From Hyphomonadaceae bacterium (lineage in GTDB: Bacteria > Pseudomonadota > Alphaproteobacteria > Caulobacterales > Hyphomonadaceae), in NCBI GenBank assembly GCA_016714495.1, contig JADKDU010000011.1, positions 60,981-124,980 of the forward strand: DNA of 64,000 nucleotides, read 5' to 3'. A program made the position numbers and the translations under genes. Positions 45,502 through 53,807 of the stretch are shown here, piece by piece (the stretch's first letter is position 1; each line of letters opens with the position of its first letter). Under the pieces are notes generated by a model. The model had not been told where the DNA came from. It ran no database searches and was given only the letters and a program-made list of their open reading frames with translations.

Positions 45502-45986
45502 GGGATCACGGCGACCTTGCTGGCGCTGAAGAGTGTTGTGCTGTCCTCGCCGCGCCGGGCCGCGATCCTGAATTCGGCGCGTCCGGCGAGCGCATCGTCG
45601 AGATAAGCGCGGTATTCACCCGGCGCATCTTCGGTAAGGGCGATCTTGTGCTCAGCGCGCCCGCCTCCCGCGACAAAGAAGGAGGCATCGACGCGCAGGC
45701 CGGTGACAGGCGATTGCGCCTTGTCAACGAAGCGAACGACGAGCGCCGCCTTGCCGTCAACGACGACACCGGCTTCGGCTGTCCAGCCCAGCTCTGCCTG
45801 ACGAGTTCGCTCCTCGAGCTCGCGATTGTAGTCGAGACCGAGGACGTAGGAATTCTTGACCTGCTCACCCGGGAATGTGTTGACGGCCTTGATGATGAAG
45901 TACGTGTCCGTGCCGATGATCAGAGTAAAGAAGCCCACGACCATCCAGAGCACATGTACGCCACGAAGACCTCCGCTAGCTTGCAT
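45498..45986 (-). CDS. ccoH: cbb3 oxidase maturation protein CcoH/FixH
   Basis: 162 residues, one N-terminal transmembrane helix (HVLWMVVGFFTLIIGTDTYFI with a short hydrophilic start) and a periplasmic FixH domain (YNRELEERTRQAELGWTAE, later GEYRAYLDDALAGRAEFRI). It stabilises the oxidase during assembly. The ATG has GGAGGAAG upstream and overlaps the ccoG stop by 11 nt. Confidence 0.93.
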   Translation of the reverse strand: MQASGGLRGVHVLWMVVGFFTLIIGTDTYFIIKAVNTFPGEQVKNSYVLGLDYNRELEERTRQAELGWTAEAGVVVDGKAALVVRFVDKAQSPVTGLRVDASFFVAGGGRAEHKIALTEDAPGEYRAYLDDALAGRAEFRIAARRGEDSTTLFSASKVAVIP

Positions 45987-47480
45987 CGGCTTCCTCCGGT
46001 TTCAAGAATGTGGCTGCTGTGGCGGCGACATTCCTTCCGGCTTCCGACAGCACGACGCGAATATTCAAACTGGACTGATTGAGCGCTGTGGGGCCAGCCG
46101 TAAGGAGGAGCCGATAACGTTCGACGCTATCGGCGCTCTCAGAGACAACCGGGCTGCTAGCATCGCCGCCTTCGCCGATGATCTCTACGACAGCGCCCGG
46201 CAATCCTTCGATATGGACATGAAAGGTGCGATGGCTACGCTGCTTGTTTACGACCTTAATCGTGTAGCCATTGCGCACGTCGCCATTTGCCAACTGGACA
46301 AACGGCAGGGACCGGTCCTTCAGAACCGATATTTCGATGTCCGTGCGCGTCGTCAGGCCGAACGCCATAAGGCCGGCGGTAAGCGCGAAGACTAACCCGT
46401 AGATGATGATGCGCGGGCGGAAGGGCGAGAAGTTGCGCGCAGGAAAGCCTTTCCAGCGGCGGAGAACGTTTTCGTCAGTGTCGTAGGCGATCAAGGCGGT
46501 TGGCCGGCCGATTTTCTTCATGATGCCATCGCACGCGTCGATGCAGAGTCCGCACTGGATACATTCGAGCTGTGGCCCATTGCGGATATCGATGCCCGTC
46601 GGGCAGGCGACGACGCATTGCTTGCAGTCGACGCAGTCGCCGCGACCTTCCCATGCCTCGCCTTTCTTGTGGGGACCGCGTGGGTCGCCGCGCTCCGAAC
46701 GGTAGGTGACCATCAGCGTATCGCGATCGATCAATGCGGACTGGATGCGCGGCCACGGACACATGTAGGTGCAGACTTGCTCCCTCATCGTTCCAGCAAG
46801 CGCATAGGTGGTCGCGGTCAGCAGGGCGGCAAACACATAGGCCGTCAACGGCGCCTGACCGATGAAGAATGTGTCGGCCAGCGAGCGGGCATCGTGCCAA
46901 TACAGAATGAAGCGCCGCCCGTGACGAAAGCGATGACCAGCCAGACGGCGTGCTTGGCGCCCTTGCGCCAGACCTTGTTGAAGGACCACGCCGCCTTATC
47001 GAGTTTCATGCGCGCATTTCGATCGCCCTCGAAAAAGCGCTCCACGACAAGGAAGAGATCCGTCCATACCGTCTGCGGACAGAAATAGCCGCACCAAACG
47101 CGGCCAAGCAGCGCCGTGACCAGAAAAAGGCCTACGGCTGCAAGGATCAGCAGACCCGTGATGTAATAGACCTCCTGCGGCCAGATCTCGAGACCAAAGA
47201 CGTAGAAGCGCCCGCCGGCGAAGTCTGCGAGGACGGCTTGGTCCGGCGCGTTTGGTCCCCTGTCCCAGCGAAGCCATGGCAGGATGTAATAGACGCCGAG
47301 TGTTGCGAATAGCAGTATCCATTTGATGTTGCGGAATGGGCCGGACACCAGCTGCGGATAGATCTGCTTGCGCCGCGCATAAAGGACGACGGGACCCTCG
47401 TCGCCGGGCGGAGGCGCGTCGCCTCCCCCGCCGGAGCTCGGGCGCCGATCCCTAAGATTGATGAGCGTCGCGTTCGCCAT
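45976..47480 (-). CDS. ccoG: cbb3 maturation ferredoxin-type protein CcoG/RdxA, apparent frameshift
   Basis: Membrane iron-sulfur protein (about 500 residues when joined) that reduces copper for CcoN assembly. The N-terminal frame (47480 to about 46915) has IYPQLVSGPFRNIKW, CGYFCPQTVWTDLF and several helices, ending VIAFVTGGA. The second frame resumes FILYWHDARSL and has CTYMCPWPRIQ, two 4Fe-4S clusters (CVDCKQCVVACP, CIQCGLCIDACD) and an Ig-like C-terminal domain. One missing base in GGGCGGCGCTTC (46911-46920) explains the break; no other lesion is seen. Likely a sequencing or assembly indel, since the operon is otherwise complete. The ATG follows the ccoP stop directly. Confidence 0.9.
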
Positions 47481-48362
47481 CTATTCTCCGCCGCCGAGAG
47501 AGTGAACGTAGATCGCGAGTGCACGGATGGTCGCCGGGTCGAGCCGGTCGACCCAAGCAGGCATGACGCCGTTACGGGGACCGTAGATTGTGCGCCGAAT
47601 AGTGGCGGCGTCTCCGCCATAGATCCAATCCTTGTCCGTCAGGTTCACCGCGCCCTTGCTTCGATCGCCTTGGAGGTCGGAGCCATGACAGCTGACGCAA
47701 TTGGTCTCGAATAGAGGTTGGCCACGCATGGCGGCCGCTGCATCGGCGCGCTGTCCTGATTTTTGCATGACATACTGGGCTAGATCCTCGATCTGGTCTT
47801 GCGGAAGCAGTTCGTCTCGGCCGAAGGCGGGCATCTCGCTGGTGCGCGTTTCGGGATGACCCGAACGGATGCCGTAGCGGAGCGTGCGTTCGATTTCCTC
47901 CAGCTTGCCGCCCCAAAGCCAGACATCATCGGCAAGGCGCGGGAAGCCCTTGGCGCCGCGCCCGCCCGCGCCGTGGCAGGTTGCGCAATTGTCACCGAAC
48001 GCGCTTTCGCCAAGCGAGAGCGCCAGCTGGCTAAGATCGTGGTCGCGCAGGATGGTCGAGGCATCGACTGCAGCAAGGCGAGCGCTGAGGGCGGCCCGGT
48101 CTTGACGCATCGCCGCGATGTCCGATGCAACATCCGTTCGATCCGACTGCTGCAGCACACCCGTGGTGTTGCCCTGCAGGCCCGGCAAGGCAGGCCAGGC
48201 CGGCATCAGGATCCAATAGCCGATTGCAACGACGACGCTCGCCCAGAAAACAAAGCGCCACCAGCGCGGGAGCGGGTTGTTCAGCTCCTTGATGCCGTCC
48301 CATTCATGGCCGGTGGTTTCAACGCCGGTATGCGGATCGATTTCAGGTGAGTGGCCGGTCAT
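47481..48362 (-). CDS. ccoP: cbb3 cytochrome oxidase diheme subunit CcoP
   Basis: 293 residues. Cytoplasmic N-terminus with HEWDGIKELNNPLPRWW, one transmembrane helix (FVFWASVVVAIGYWI), and two periplasmic cytochrome c domains with CATCH (about residue 155) and CVSCH (about 240). It passes electrons from the bc1 complex toward CcoO/CcoN. The start follows an AGGAG-rich stretch; its first 20 nt overlap the 3' end of ccoQ. Confidence 0.96.
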   Translation of the reverse strand: MTGHSPEIDPHTGVETTGHEWDGIKELNNPLPRWWRFVFWASVVVAIGYWILMPAWPALPGLQGNTTGVLQQSDRTDVASDIAAMRQDRAALSARLAAVDASTILRDHDLSQLALSLGESAFGDNCATCHGAGGRGAKGFPRLADDVWLWGGKLEEIERTLRYGIRSGHPETRTSEMPAFGRDELLPQDQIEDLAQYVMQKSGQRADAAAAMRGQPLFETNCVSCHGSDLQGDRSKGAVNLTDKDWIYGGDAATIRRTIYGPRNGVMPAWVDRLDPATIRALAIYVHSLGGGE

Positions 48363-48519
48363 CGTCCTGCTCCTGTTCTGTGATTGGGATATGCGCGGCG
48401 CGTTTGAACGTGCTCGCGTTGCGCGGCCACAGCGCGTAGCCAACCGCGATCAGAAAGATCACGACGAAATAGACCGTCCCCCAATCCTGCGCGAAGCGAG
48501 ACCAGTTATAGTAGCTCAT
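48343..48519 (-). CDS. ccoQ: cbb3 oxidase small subunit CcoQ
   Basis: 58 residues starting MSYYNWSRFAQDWGTVYF, with a single helix (VVIFLIAVGYALWP) and an acidic tail. Matches CcoQ in size, position between ccoO and ccoP, and the ALWPxN motif after the helix. CcoQ stabilises the complex. It starts 4 nt after the ccoO stop. Confidence 0.92.
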   Translation of the reverse strand: MSYYNWSRFAQDWGTVYFVVIFLIAVGYALWPRNASTFKRAAHIPITEQEQDDDRPLT

Positions 48520-48523
48520 GACC

Positions 48524-49297
48524 TCACCGCTGGTTCGAGAGGTCTTCGGCTTCGTAGGTCGAGAAATCGACCATCGTGCCAAGCACCTGGAGGTAAGAGA
48601 TAAGCGCATCCAGTTCGGATGGAGCGCCACGAACGGCGTCGAACTCGCGGACGTTCACGGTGTTGTCGCGTCCGGCAGCCATGCTGTAATCGCGCCGGAG
48701 CGCTTCGACGTCATAGTCTTCGCCGGCCTGCGCGTGAGCGTCGTCGATAGCGCGCGCAATCATGCTGTCGGTGTAGGGCACGCCTTCCAACTTCAGCGTC
48801 TTCATCTGACTTTGGATCGTCGACAGATCGAGAGAGCGATCGTCGAGGAAGGCGTAGGGCGGCATGATCGATTCAGGCACAAGGGAACGTGGATCAATCA
48901 GGTGCTGCTTCTGCCAGTCGTCAGAATATTTGCCGCCAACACGCGCAAGATCGGGTCCGGTGCGTTTGGAGCCCCAGAGGAAGGGATGGTCGTACATGCT
49001 TTCGGCCGCTAGCGAATAATGACCATAGCGTTCGACTTCGTCCCGCAGGGGGCGGATCATCTGGGAGTGGCAAACACTGCAGCCCTCGCGCACATAGATG
49101 TTCTGGCCAGCGAGTTCGAGCGGCGTGTAGGGCCGCATACCTTCGACCTTCTCGATTGTGTTCTTGAGATAGAACAGCGGAACAATCTCGATAATGCCGC
49201 CGACCGCCACGACGATCAGAATGCCGATCAGAAGAATGTAGCTATTCTTCTCGAGCAGCTTGTGGTTGCGCATCAGCCAGCTTGGGCGGGTCGCCAT
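48524..49297 (-). CDS. ccoO: cbb3 oxidase monoheme subunit CcoO
   Basis: 257 residues. N-terminal anchor helix (YILLIGILIVVAVGGIIEI) and a periplasmic cytochrome c domain with CSVCH (about residue 75), followed by RPLRDEVERYGHYSLAAE and WGSKRTGPDLARVGGKYSD, the classical CcoO signature; the axial Met lies in PESIMPPY. AGGA precedes the ATG; ccoN ends 10 nt upstream. Confidence 0.97.
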   Translation of the reverse strand: MATRPSWLMRNHKLLEKNSYILLIGILIVVAVGGIIEIVPLFYLKNTIEKVEGMRPYTPLELAGQNIYVREGCSVCHSQMIRPLRDEVERYGHYSLAAESMYDHPFLWGSKRTGPDLARVGGKYSDDWQKQHLIDPRSLVPESIMPPYAFLDDRSLDLSTIQSQMKTLKLEGVPYTDSMIARAIDDAHAQAGEDYDVEALRRDYSMAAGRDNTVNVREFDAVRGAPSELDALISYLQVLGTMVDFSTYEAEDLSNQR

Positions 49298-49307
49298 CTG
49301 TCTTTTC

Positions 49308-50969
49308 CTATTCTGCGGGCTGGAGACTGGGCGCAGCTGCGCTGCGCTTGCGGTCTTGGACCGAAACGTCGCCGCGCGCTGTGCGGACTAGGTTGTAGAC
49401 CATGATGAACGCCCCCAGCAGGTAGAGCCCCCCGCCGGCCGAGCGGATGATGTATTCGATGTGCTTGGCGCTGACAGTTTCTATGAACGAGTATTCGAGG
49501 AAGCCGTACTCATTGTAGGCGCGCCACATCAGCCCCTCCATAACGCCGGACACCCACATCGCGCAGATGTAAAGAACGATGCCGAGCGTCGCGATCCAGA
49601 AGTGCCATTCGACGAGCGTGTTCGAATAGAGCTTCGGACGCTTCCACAGCCATTGCGTCAGGCAGTACATGGAGCCGAAAGTGACGAAGCCTACCCAACC
49701 CAGCGCGCCGGAGTGCACGTGACCGATGCCCCAATCAGTATAATGCGAGAGCGCATTAACTTCGCGGATCGACATCACCGGGCCTTCGAATGTCGCCATG
49801 CCGTAGAACGCCACCGAAACAACGAGCATCCGCACGACCGGGTCAGTGCGCAGTTTGTCCCACGCGCCAGACAGCGTCATCATGCCGTTGATCATGCCTC
49901 CCCAGCTGGGCATCCACAGCATGATCGAAAAGGTCATGCCTAGCGTCTGCGCCCATTGTGGCAGCGCCGTGTAGTGGAGATGGTGCGGGCCGGCCCAGAT
50001 ATAGATGAAGATCAACGACCAGAAGTGGACGATCGACAACCGATAAGACCAGACGGGGCGCTCAACGCGCTTGGGAATGAAATAGTAGACGATCGCCAGA
50101 AAGCCGGCTGTCAGGAAAAACCCGACGGCGTTGTGGCCATACCACCACTGGATCAGTGCGCTCTGCACACCGCTGAACACCGCGAAGGATTTGGAGCCCG
50201 TGATGTCCGCCGGCAGCGACAGGTTGTTGACGATATGCAGCATTGCAATCGTCACGATGAAAGCGAGATAGAACCAGTTTGCGACGTAGATATGCGGCTC
50301 CTTGCGCCGCAGGATCGTCGCCAGAAATACGCCAAGATATGCAACCCACACGATGGTCAGCCAGATGTCAGCGTACCATTCCGGTTCGGCGTACTCTTTC
50401 GATTGCGTGACGCCCATCAGATAGCCCGTGCCAGCTATCACGATGAAGAGCTGGTATCCCCAGAACACGAACCATGGCCACATGCCGCCGGCGAGGCGCG
50501 TGCGGCAGGTGCGTTGGACGACGTAGAAGGATGTGGAGATCAGTGCGTTGCCGCCGAACGCAAAGATCACTGCGGACGTATGCAACGGGCGCATGCGGCC
50601 GAAATTGGTCCAGCCAAGTTCGGGGAAATAAAAGAGGTTTGGCCAGGTCAGCTGCAGTGCGATGACCAAGCCGACGAGGAAGCCTGCGATTCCCCAAAAC
50701 ATTGTGGCGATCACGCCTGCCTTCACCACTCCCTCTTCATAGACCGCAGGATCGAAGCGGCGCGCCGGAGCTTTCTCTTCATGCCAGAACAAGAGGGCGG
50801 CTAGGCCTGCGGCGGCGGCAACGACAAATGTCCATGCTTGCGCGGCAAACCGCCCGTCAACGGCATTCGCCGCACCGGAAAAACCCAGGATCAGGACCAC
50901 AAATAGCAGCAAGCCAACGATAGCGGCGCTGCCATCAAGACGCTCTTCGCGCGGGATGTCGGCTGTCAT
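49308..50969 (-). CDS. ccoN: cbb3 cytochrome oxidase catalytic subunit CcoN
   Basis: 553-residue heme-copper oxidase subunit I of the high-affinity C-type oxidase. Signature segments: GRMRPLHTSAVIFAFGGNAL, WWYGHNAVGFFLTAGFLA (copper B ligand and cross-linked-Tyr region of this class), WAGPHHLHYTALPQW (His ligands) and SHYTDWGIGHVHSGALGWV. AGAGGA seven bases before the ATG. First gene of the operon; a Fnr/FixK box lies about 80 nt upstream. Confidence 0.97.
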   Translation of the reverse strand: MTADIPREERLDGSAAIVGLLLFVVLILGFSGAANAVDGRFAAQAWTFVVAAAAGLAALLFWHEEKAPARRFDPAVYEEGVVKAGVIATMFWGIAGFLVGLVIALQLTWPNLFYFPELGWTNFGRMRPLHTSAVIFAFGGNALISTSFYVVQRTCRTRLAGGMWPWFVFWGYQLFIVIAGTGYLMGVTQSKEYAEPEWYADIWLTIVWVAYLGVFLATILRRKEPHIYVANWFYLAFIVTIAMLHIVNNLSLPADITGSKSFAVFSGVQSALIQWWYGHNAVGFFLTAGFLAIVYYFIPKRVERPVWSYRLSIVHFWSLIFIYIWAGPHHLHYTALPQWAQTLGMTFSIMLWMPSWGGMINGMMTLSGAWDKLRTDPVVRMLVVSVAFYGMATFEGPVMSIREVNALSHYTDWGIGHVHSGALGWVGFVTFGSMYCLTQWLWKRPKLYSNTLVEWHFWIATLGIVLYICAMWVSGVMEGLMWRAYNEYGFLEYSFIETVSAKHIEYIIRSAGGGLYLLGAFIMVYNLVRTARGDVSVQDRKRSAAAPSLQPAE

Positions 50970-51046
50970 GAACCAGTCCTCTTGAGCGCGGCGCCAGCGA
51001 CGCCGCCATCGACGCCGCCTCGTGCCCGAAGCGAACTCGTGCGCGC

Positions 51047-51060
51047 TTGATCCAGCTCAA
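51047..51060. promoter_or_regulatory. Fnr/FixK box between ccoN and the hemN unit
   Basis: TTGATCCAGCTCAA matches TTGAT-N4-ATCAA at 9 of 10 half-site bases. It lies 78 nt before the ccoN ATG on one side and 79 nt before the small membrane gene leading to hemN on the other, so one site could activate both divergent units under low oxygen. The FixK-type gene 2 kb away is the likely activator. Confidence 0.7.
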
Positions 51061-51138
51061 GGGTTTCGCGCCTGCGACGATTTAGAGATCGGCTCGCTGG
51101 CAGGGGAAAGTCCCATTGCATAGGCGCCGGAGCTGTTC

Positions 51139-51389
51139 ATGACAGCAGTGATCATATTTTTCCTGGGCTTGGCGGCGACGACCGGTGGCGTTCTCCTCCG
51201 ATCCTGCAACAGCGGCCTTGAAGCAAATTTCGAGCGCTATTGGTGTGGCCCGCAGCCGCATGCCTCCTCGCACAAAGCCATGCCCATTGCGCAGGCTGCG
51301 AAGTCCTCGCATTCGGTTTTATCCTGATGATTTCAGCCATTGTCGTCGGCGGCCTGCCGCGTCGGCGCGCCGTACGGGAGCAGGCGTGA
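51139..51389 (+). CDS. Small two-helix membrane protein with HCAGC motif, frameshifted
   Basis: Conserved-looking small gene between ccoN and hemN, about 83 residues once joined. First frame: MTAVIIFFLGLAATTGGVLL (helix 1), then LRSCNSGLEANFERYWCGPQP. Second frame after about 51255-51270: QSHAHCAGCEVLAFGF, a second helix LMISAIVVGGL, and a basic end. One missing base joins the two. GGAG lies 8 nt before the ATG; the stop overlaps the hemN ATG (TGATG). Cysteine-rich loop (WCG, HCAGC) between two helices could bind metal or heme, but the function is unknown. Confidence 0.6.
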
Positions 51390-52744
51390 TGTCTGTCACC
51401 AGCTTCCACTCGTCGAGGCGCAAATGGGACTATATTCCTGAATATGCGCTTGCGCAGACGCCGCGTTACACCAGTTATCCCCCAGCCAACCGCTTCACGA
51501 CCGACGTCGATGCAATAAAGGCTGGCAGTGCGATTGCCGCCCTGCCAGCGAACGCGCCTCTCTCGCTCTATCTTCATATCCCGTTCTGCCAGAAGCTCTG
51601 CTGGTATTGCGGATGCCACACCAGCGTTCCAACGATTGCCGATCCGGTTGAGCCTTACGTCGATGCGCTCATTCGCGAGATCGAACTCGTTGGACGAATC
51701 GCGCCGGCAGACGCTGTCGTGGAACATATCCATTTTGGCGGCGGTTCGCCTGACATCCTGACGCCCGATCAGCTAAAGCGCCTTTTCGCCGCCCTGCGAT
51801 CGTCATTCCAAGTCAGTCGGTTCGCCGAAATTGCTGCAGAGCTGGATCCGCGCGGCGCCTGCGAAGAGGTGATCGAGGCGTTTGCAACGGGCGGCCTCAC
51901 GCGCGCCAGCTTGGGCGTCCAGGTGCTTGATTCGTCGGTGCAGAAGCGGATCAATCGTATCCAGACGGAAGACCAGATCACCGCCGCCGTACGCCTTCTG
52001 CGCTCCGCCGAAGTCGCCAGCCTCAATCTCGATATAATGTATGGCCTTCCCGGCCAGACACGCGAGCATGTCATCGAGACCGCGTTGTTTGTCGCCGCAC
52101 AGGATGCCGATCGCGTAGCGACGTTCGGTTACGCTCATGTGCCGTGGATGAAGAAGCATCAGAACTCGATCGCCACGGCAGAACTCGCAACCGGGGAGGA
52201 ACGCTTCCGGCAAGCGGAAATAGCGGCCAGCACGCTTGAAACAGCAGGCTACCTGCCAGTTGGCTTTGATCACTTTGCAGCGCCCGGAGATTCCCTCGTC
52301 ACCGCTGAACGCGAAGGTCGCCTGCGGCGCAATTTCCAAGGCTACACCGACGACAACGCGATCGCTCTGATCGGCTTTGGCGCATCGGCCATTTCGTCGC
52401 TGCCGGGGCTCACCTACCAGAACACGACCGACACCTCGGTCTACAAGTCGGAGATCATGGCTGGCCGCATGCCAGTGGTTCGCGGCGTCGAACACACGCA
52501 GGAAGATCGGCGCACGGGAGATCTGATCGAACGCATCCTCTGCGAGTTTGAGGTGGATGTGCCAGGTGATCTGCTGATCGCCGCCTGCCCCCAGCTCATA
52601 CCGCTGACACGCGCGGGCCTTGCCCACCTTTCGGGAACGCACCTGACCGTAACCGATAGCGGGCGTCCCTATGTTCGCAATATCGCCGCCTGTTTTGATC
52701 CAGAATTCGTCCGATCAGCCGGCCGACACAGTCTCGCGGTCTAG
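51389..52744 (+). CDS. hemN: Oxygen-independent coproporphyrinogen III oxidase
   Basis: Radical SAM enzyme (about 451 residues) making protoporphyrinogen IX for heme without oxygen. The cluster motif is CQKLCWYCGC (CX3CX2C) near residue 65, preceded by SLYLHIPF and followed by HIHFGGGSPDIL, SLGVQVLDSSVQKRINRIQ and LDIMYGLPGQT, diagnostic of true HemN. GGGAG lies 8 nt before the ATG; an alternative GTG is directly upstream. Translationally coupled to the small membrane gene and divergent from ccoNOQP, fitting joint low-oxygen control. Confidence 0.96.
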   Translation: MSVTSFHSSRRKWDYIPEYALAQTPRYTSYPPANRFTTDVDAIKAGSAIAALPANAPLSLYLHIPFCQKLCWYCGCHTSVPTIADPVEPYVDALIREIELVGRIAPADAVVEHIHFGGGSPDILTPDQLKRLFAALRSSFQVSRFAEIAAELDPRGACEEVIEAFATGGLTRASLGVQVLDSSVQKRINRIQTEDQITAAVRLLRSAEVASLNLDIMYGLPGQTREHVIETALFVAAQDADRVATFGYAHVPWMKKHQNSIATAELATGEERFRQAEIAASTLETAGYLPVGFDHFAAPGDSLVTAEREGRLRRNFQGYTDDNAIALIGFGASAISSLPGLTYQNTTDTSVYKSEIMAGRMPVVRGVEHTQEDRRTGDLIERILCEFEVDVPGDLLIAACPQLIPLTRAGLAHLSGTHLTVTDSGRPYVRNIAACFDPEFVRSAGRHSLAV

Positions 52745-52746
52745 CG

Positions 52747-52947
52747 ATGCCGAAAAGCGTCTGCATCCTGCGGGGGCATCCTTACGGCACTGGCAAGCAT
52801 GCTGCGCTCTTCGCGCACCTGGCCAGCAACGCGAATTTCACAACTGTTCCCGGACCAGACCAGGTTCGAATGATGGCTTCGTCCATGAGCGACTCGCTGT
52901 CGCACCTGCGGGCGCAAGGGACCTCGCCCAACTCGGAAACAGCTTGA
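52747..52947 (+). pseudogene. Possible remnant of a flavodoxin-fold quinone reductase
   Basis: 66-codon frame just after hemN starting MPKSVCILRGHPYGTGKHAAL FAHLA. The N-terminal pattern (short beta strand, xGHPxxxxxH, helix) resembles NAD(P)H:quinone oxidoreductases of the flavodoxin fold, but the match ends after about 25 residues and the frame stops. No ribosome site is evident. The rest of 52745-53069 holds no other gene. Confidence 0.28.
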
Positions 52948-53069
52948 TTCCGGTCCAATCGGGGCCGACGGCGCTTCCGGACACGTTTTGTCACAAAGCC
53001 TGTCACACTCCGGCAAACGCCGGCAACGCCCTGCCTGCAACGTCATGCCGTGCGGAAAAGGGGACTGAA

Positions 53070-53771
53070 ATGTGTATTGCGGGCGGCAGAATCCAAGAGC
53101 TTCGCGGCACGGGCCGACTCACGACAGGCGTGATGACGCCAGCATCGCCAACGAATGAAGTGAGAGCGCACGAACATCTCTTTTTCGAGGGGGACGCACG
53201 CGACCACATCTACATAGTCGAGTCGGGATGGGTGAAGCTGTACCGGACCCTGATCGACGGGCAGCGCCAGATCGTCGGCTTCGCCAACGGTGGTTCTGTC
53301 CTAGGCGTCGAGGCTGACACGCTACATCTCAACAGCTGCGAAGCGATCACGGATGTGACGATGCGCTCCATTCCGGCGAGCCGACTGAATGGCATCTGCA
53401 GGAGTGACCCCGCACTTGCCGAGCAGGTTCTTCGACAGATCGGGCGGCAGCTCGGCGCTGCGCAAGCCCAACTTGCCACCATAGGCGCTCAGTCCGCTGA
53501 ACAGAAGCTTGCTACCTTCCTCCTCACAATCGCCGACCTCTGCGAGGAAAGTCTTGATCGCGAGTTCGATCTGCCCATGCGTCGGGGCGATATGGCTGAA
53601 TTTCTCGGGCTGCGGCTAGAGACAGTTTCCCGCAAAATGACGGAATTCCAGCGTCGCGGATGGATCAAGCTGACATCGCTCTATCATTGCAGACTGCTGC
53701 AACGGCATGTCCTTGAGCACCTTGCGCAGGGCGGCGAAGCGGACGGAGCCCAAATGCTGCAAACAGGCTGA
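53070..53771 (+). CDS. fixK: Crp/Fnr-family regulator, FixK-type (no Fe-S cysteines)
   Basis: 233 residues. An effector-type beta-roll domain (about 30-130: HLFFEGDARDHIYIVESGWVKLYR, GFANGGSVLGVEA) lacks the N-terminal cysteine set of oxygen-sensing Fnr; only C2 precedes the domain. The C-terminal helix-turn-helix has RGDMAEFLGLRLETVSRKMTEFQRRGWI, with the ETVSR recognition residues that read TTGAT half-sites. The start is chosen by AAGGGG before the ATG; the open frame runs 133 codons further upstream into unrelated sequence. Probable activator of the ccoN/hemN box and of the boxes at 40.6 and 42.5 kb. As FixK-type proteins need upstream control, an oxygen sensor (for example FixLJ) would be elsewhere. 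Confidence 0.88.
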   Translation: MCIAGGRIQELRGTGRLTTGVMTPASPTNEVRAHEHLFFEGDARDHIYIVESGWVKLYRTLIDGQRQIVGFANGGSVLGVEADTLHLNSCEAITDVTMRSIPASRLNGICRSDPALAEQVLRQIGRQLGAAQAQLATIGAQSAEQKLATFLLTIADLCEESLDREFDLPMRRGDMAEFLGLRLETVSRKMTEFQRRGWIKLTSLYHCRLLQRHVLEHLAQGGEADGAQMLQTG

Positions 53772-53807
53772 GAAAGATTTGAGCCCAAGCATCGCCTTCT
53801 GCACAGC

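Noticed and set aside
46900..46930. Programmed ribosomal frameshift in ccoG
   Set aside because: No slippery heptamer or downstream structure; ccoG is not known to use recoding, and similar single-base breaks occur in three other genes.
49956..50804. A 282-codon plus-strand frame
   Set aside because: Antisense to ccoN.
52930..52970. TTGATTCCGGTCCAA as an Fnr box upstream of fixK
   Set aside because: Only the first half-site matches; the second half reads GTCCA rather than ATCAA.
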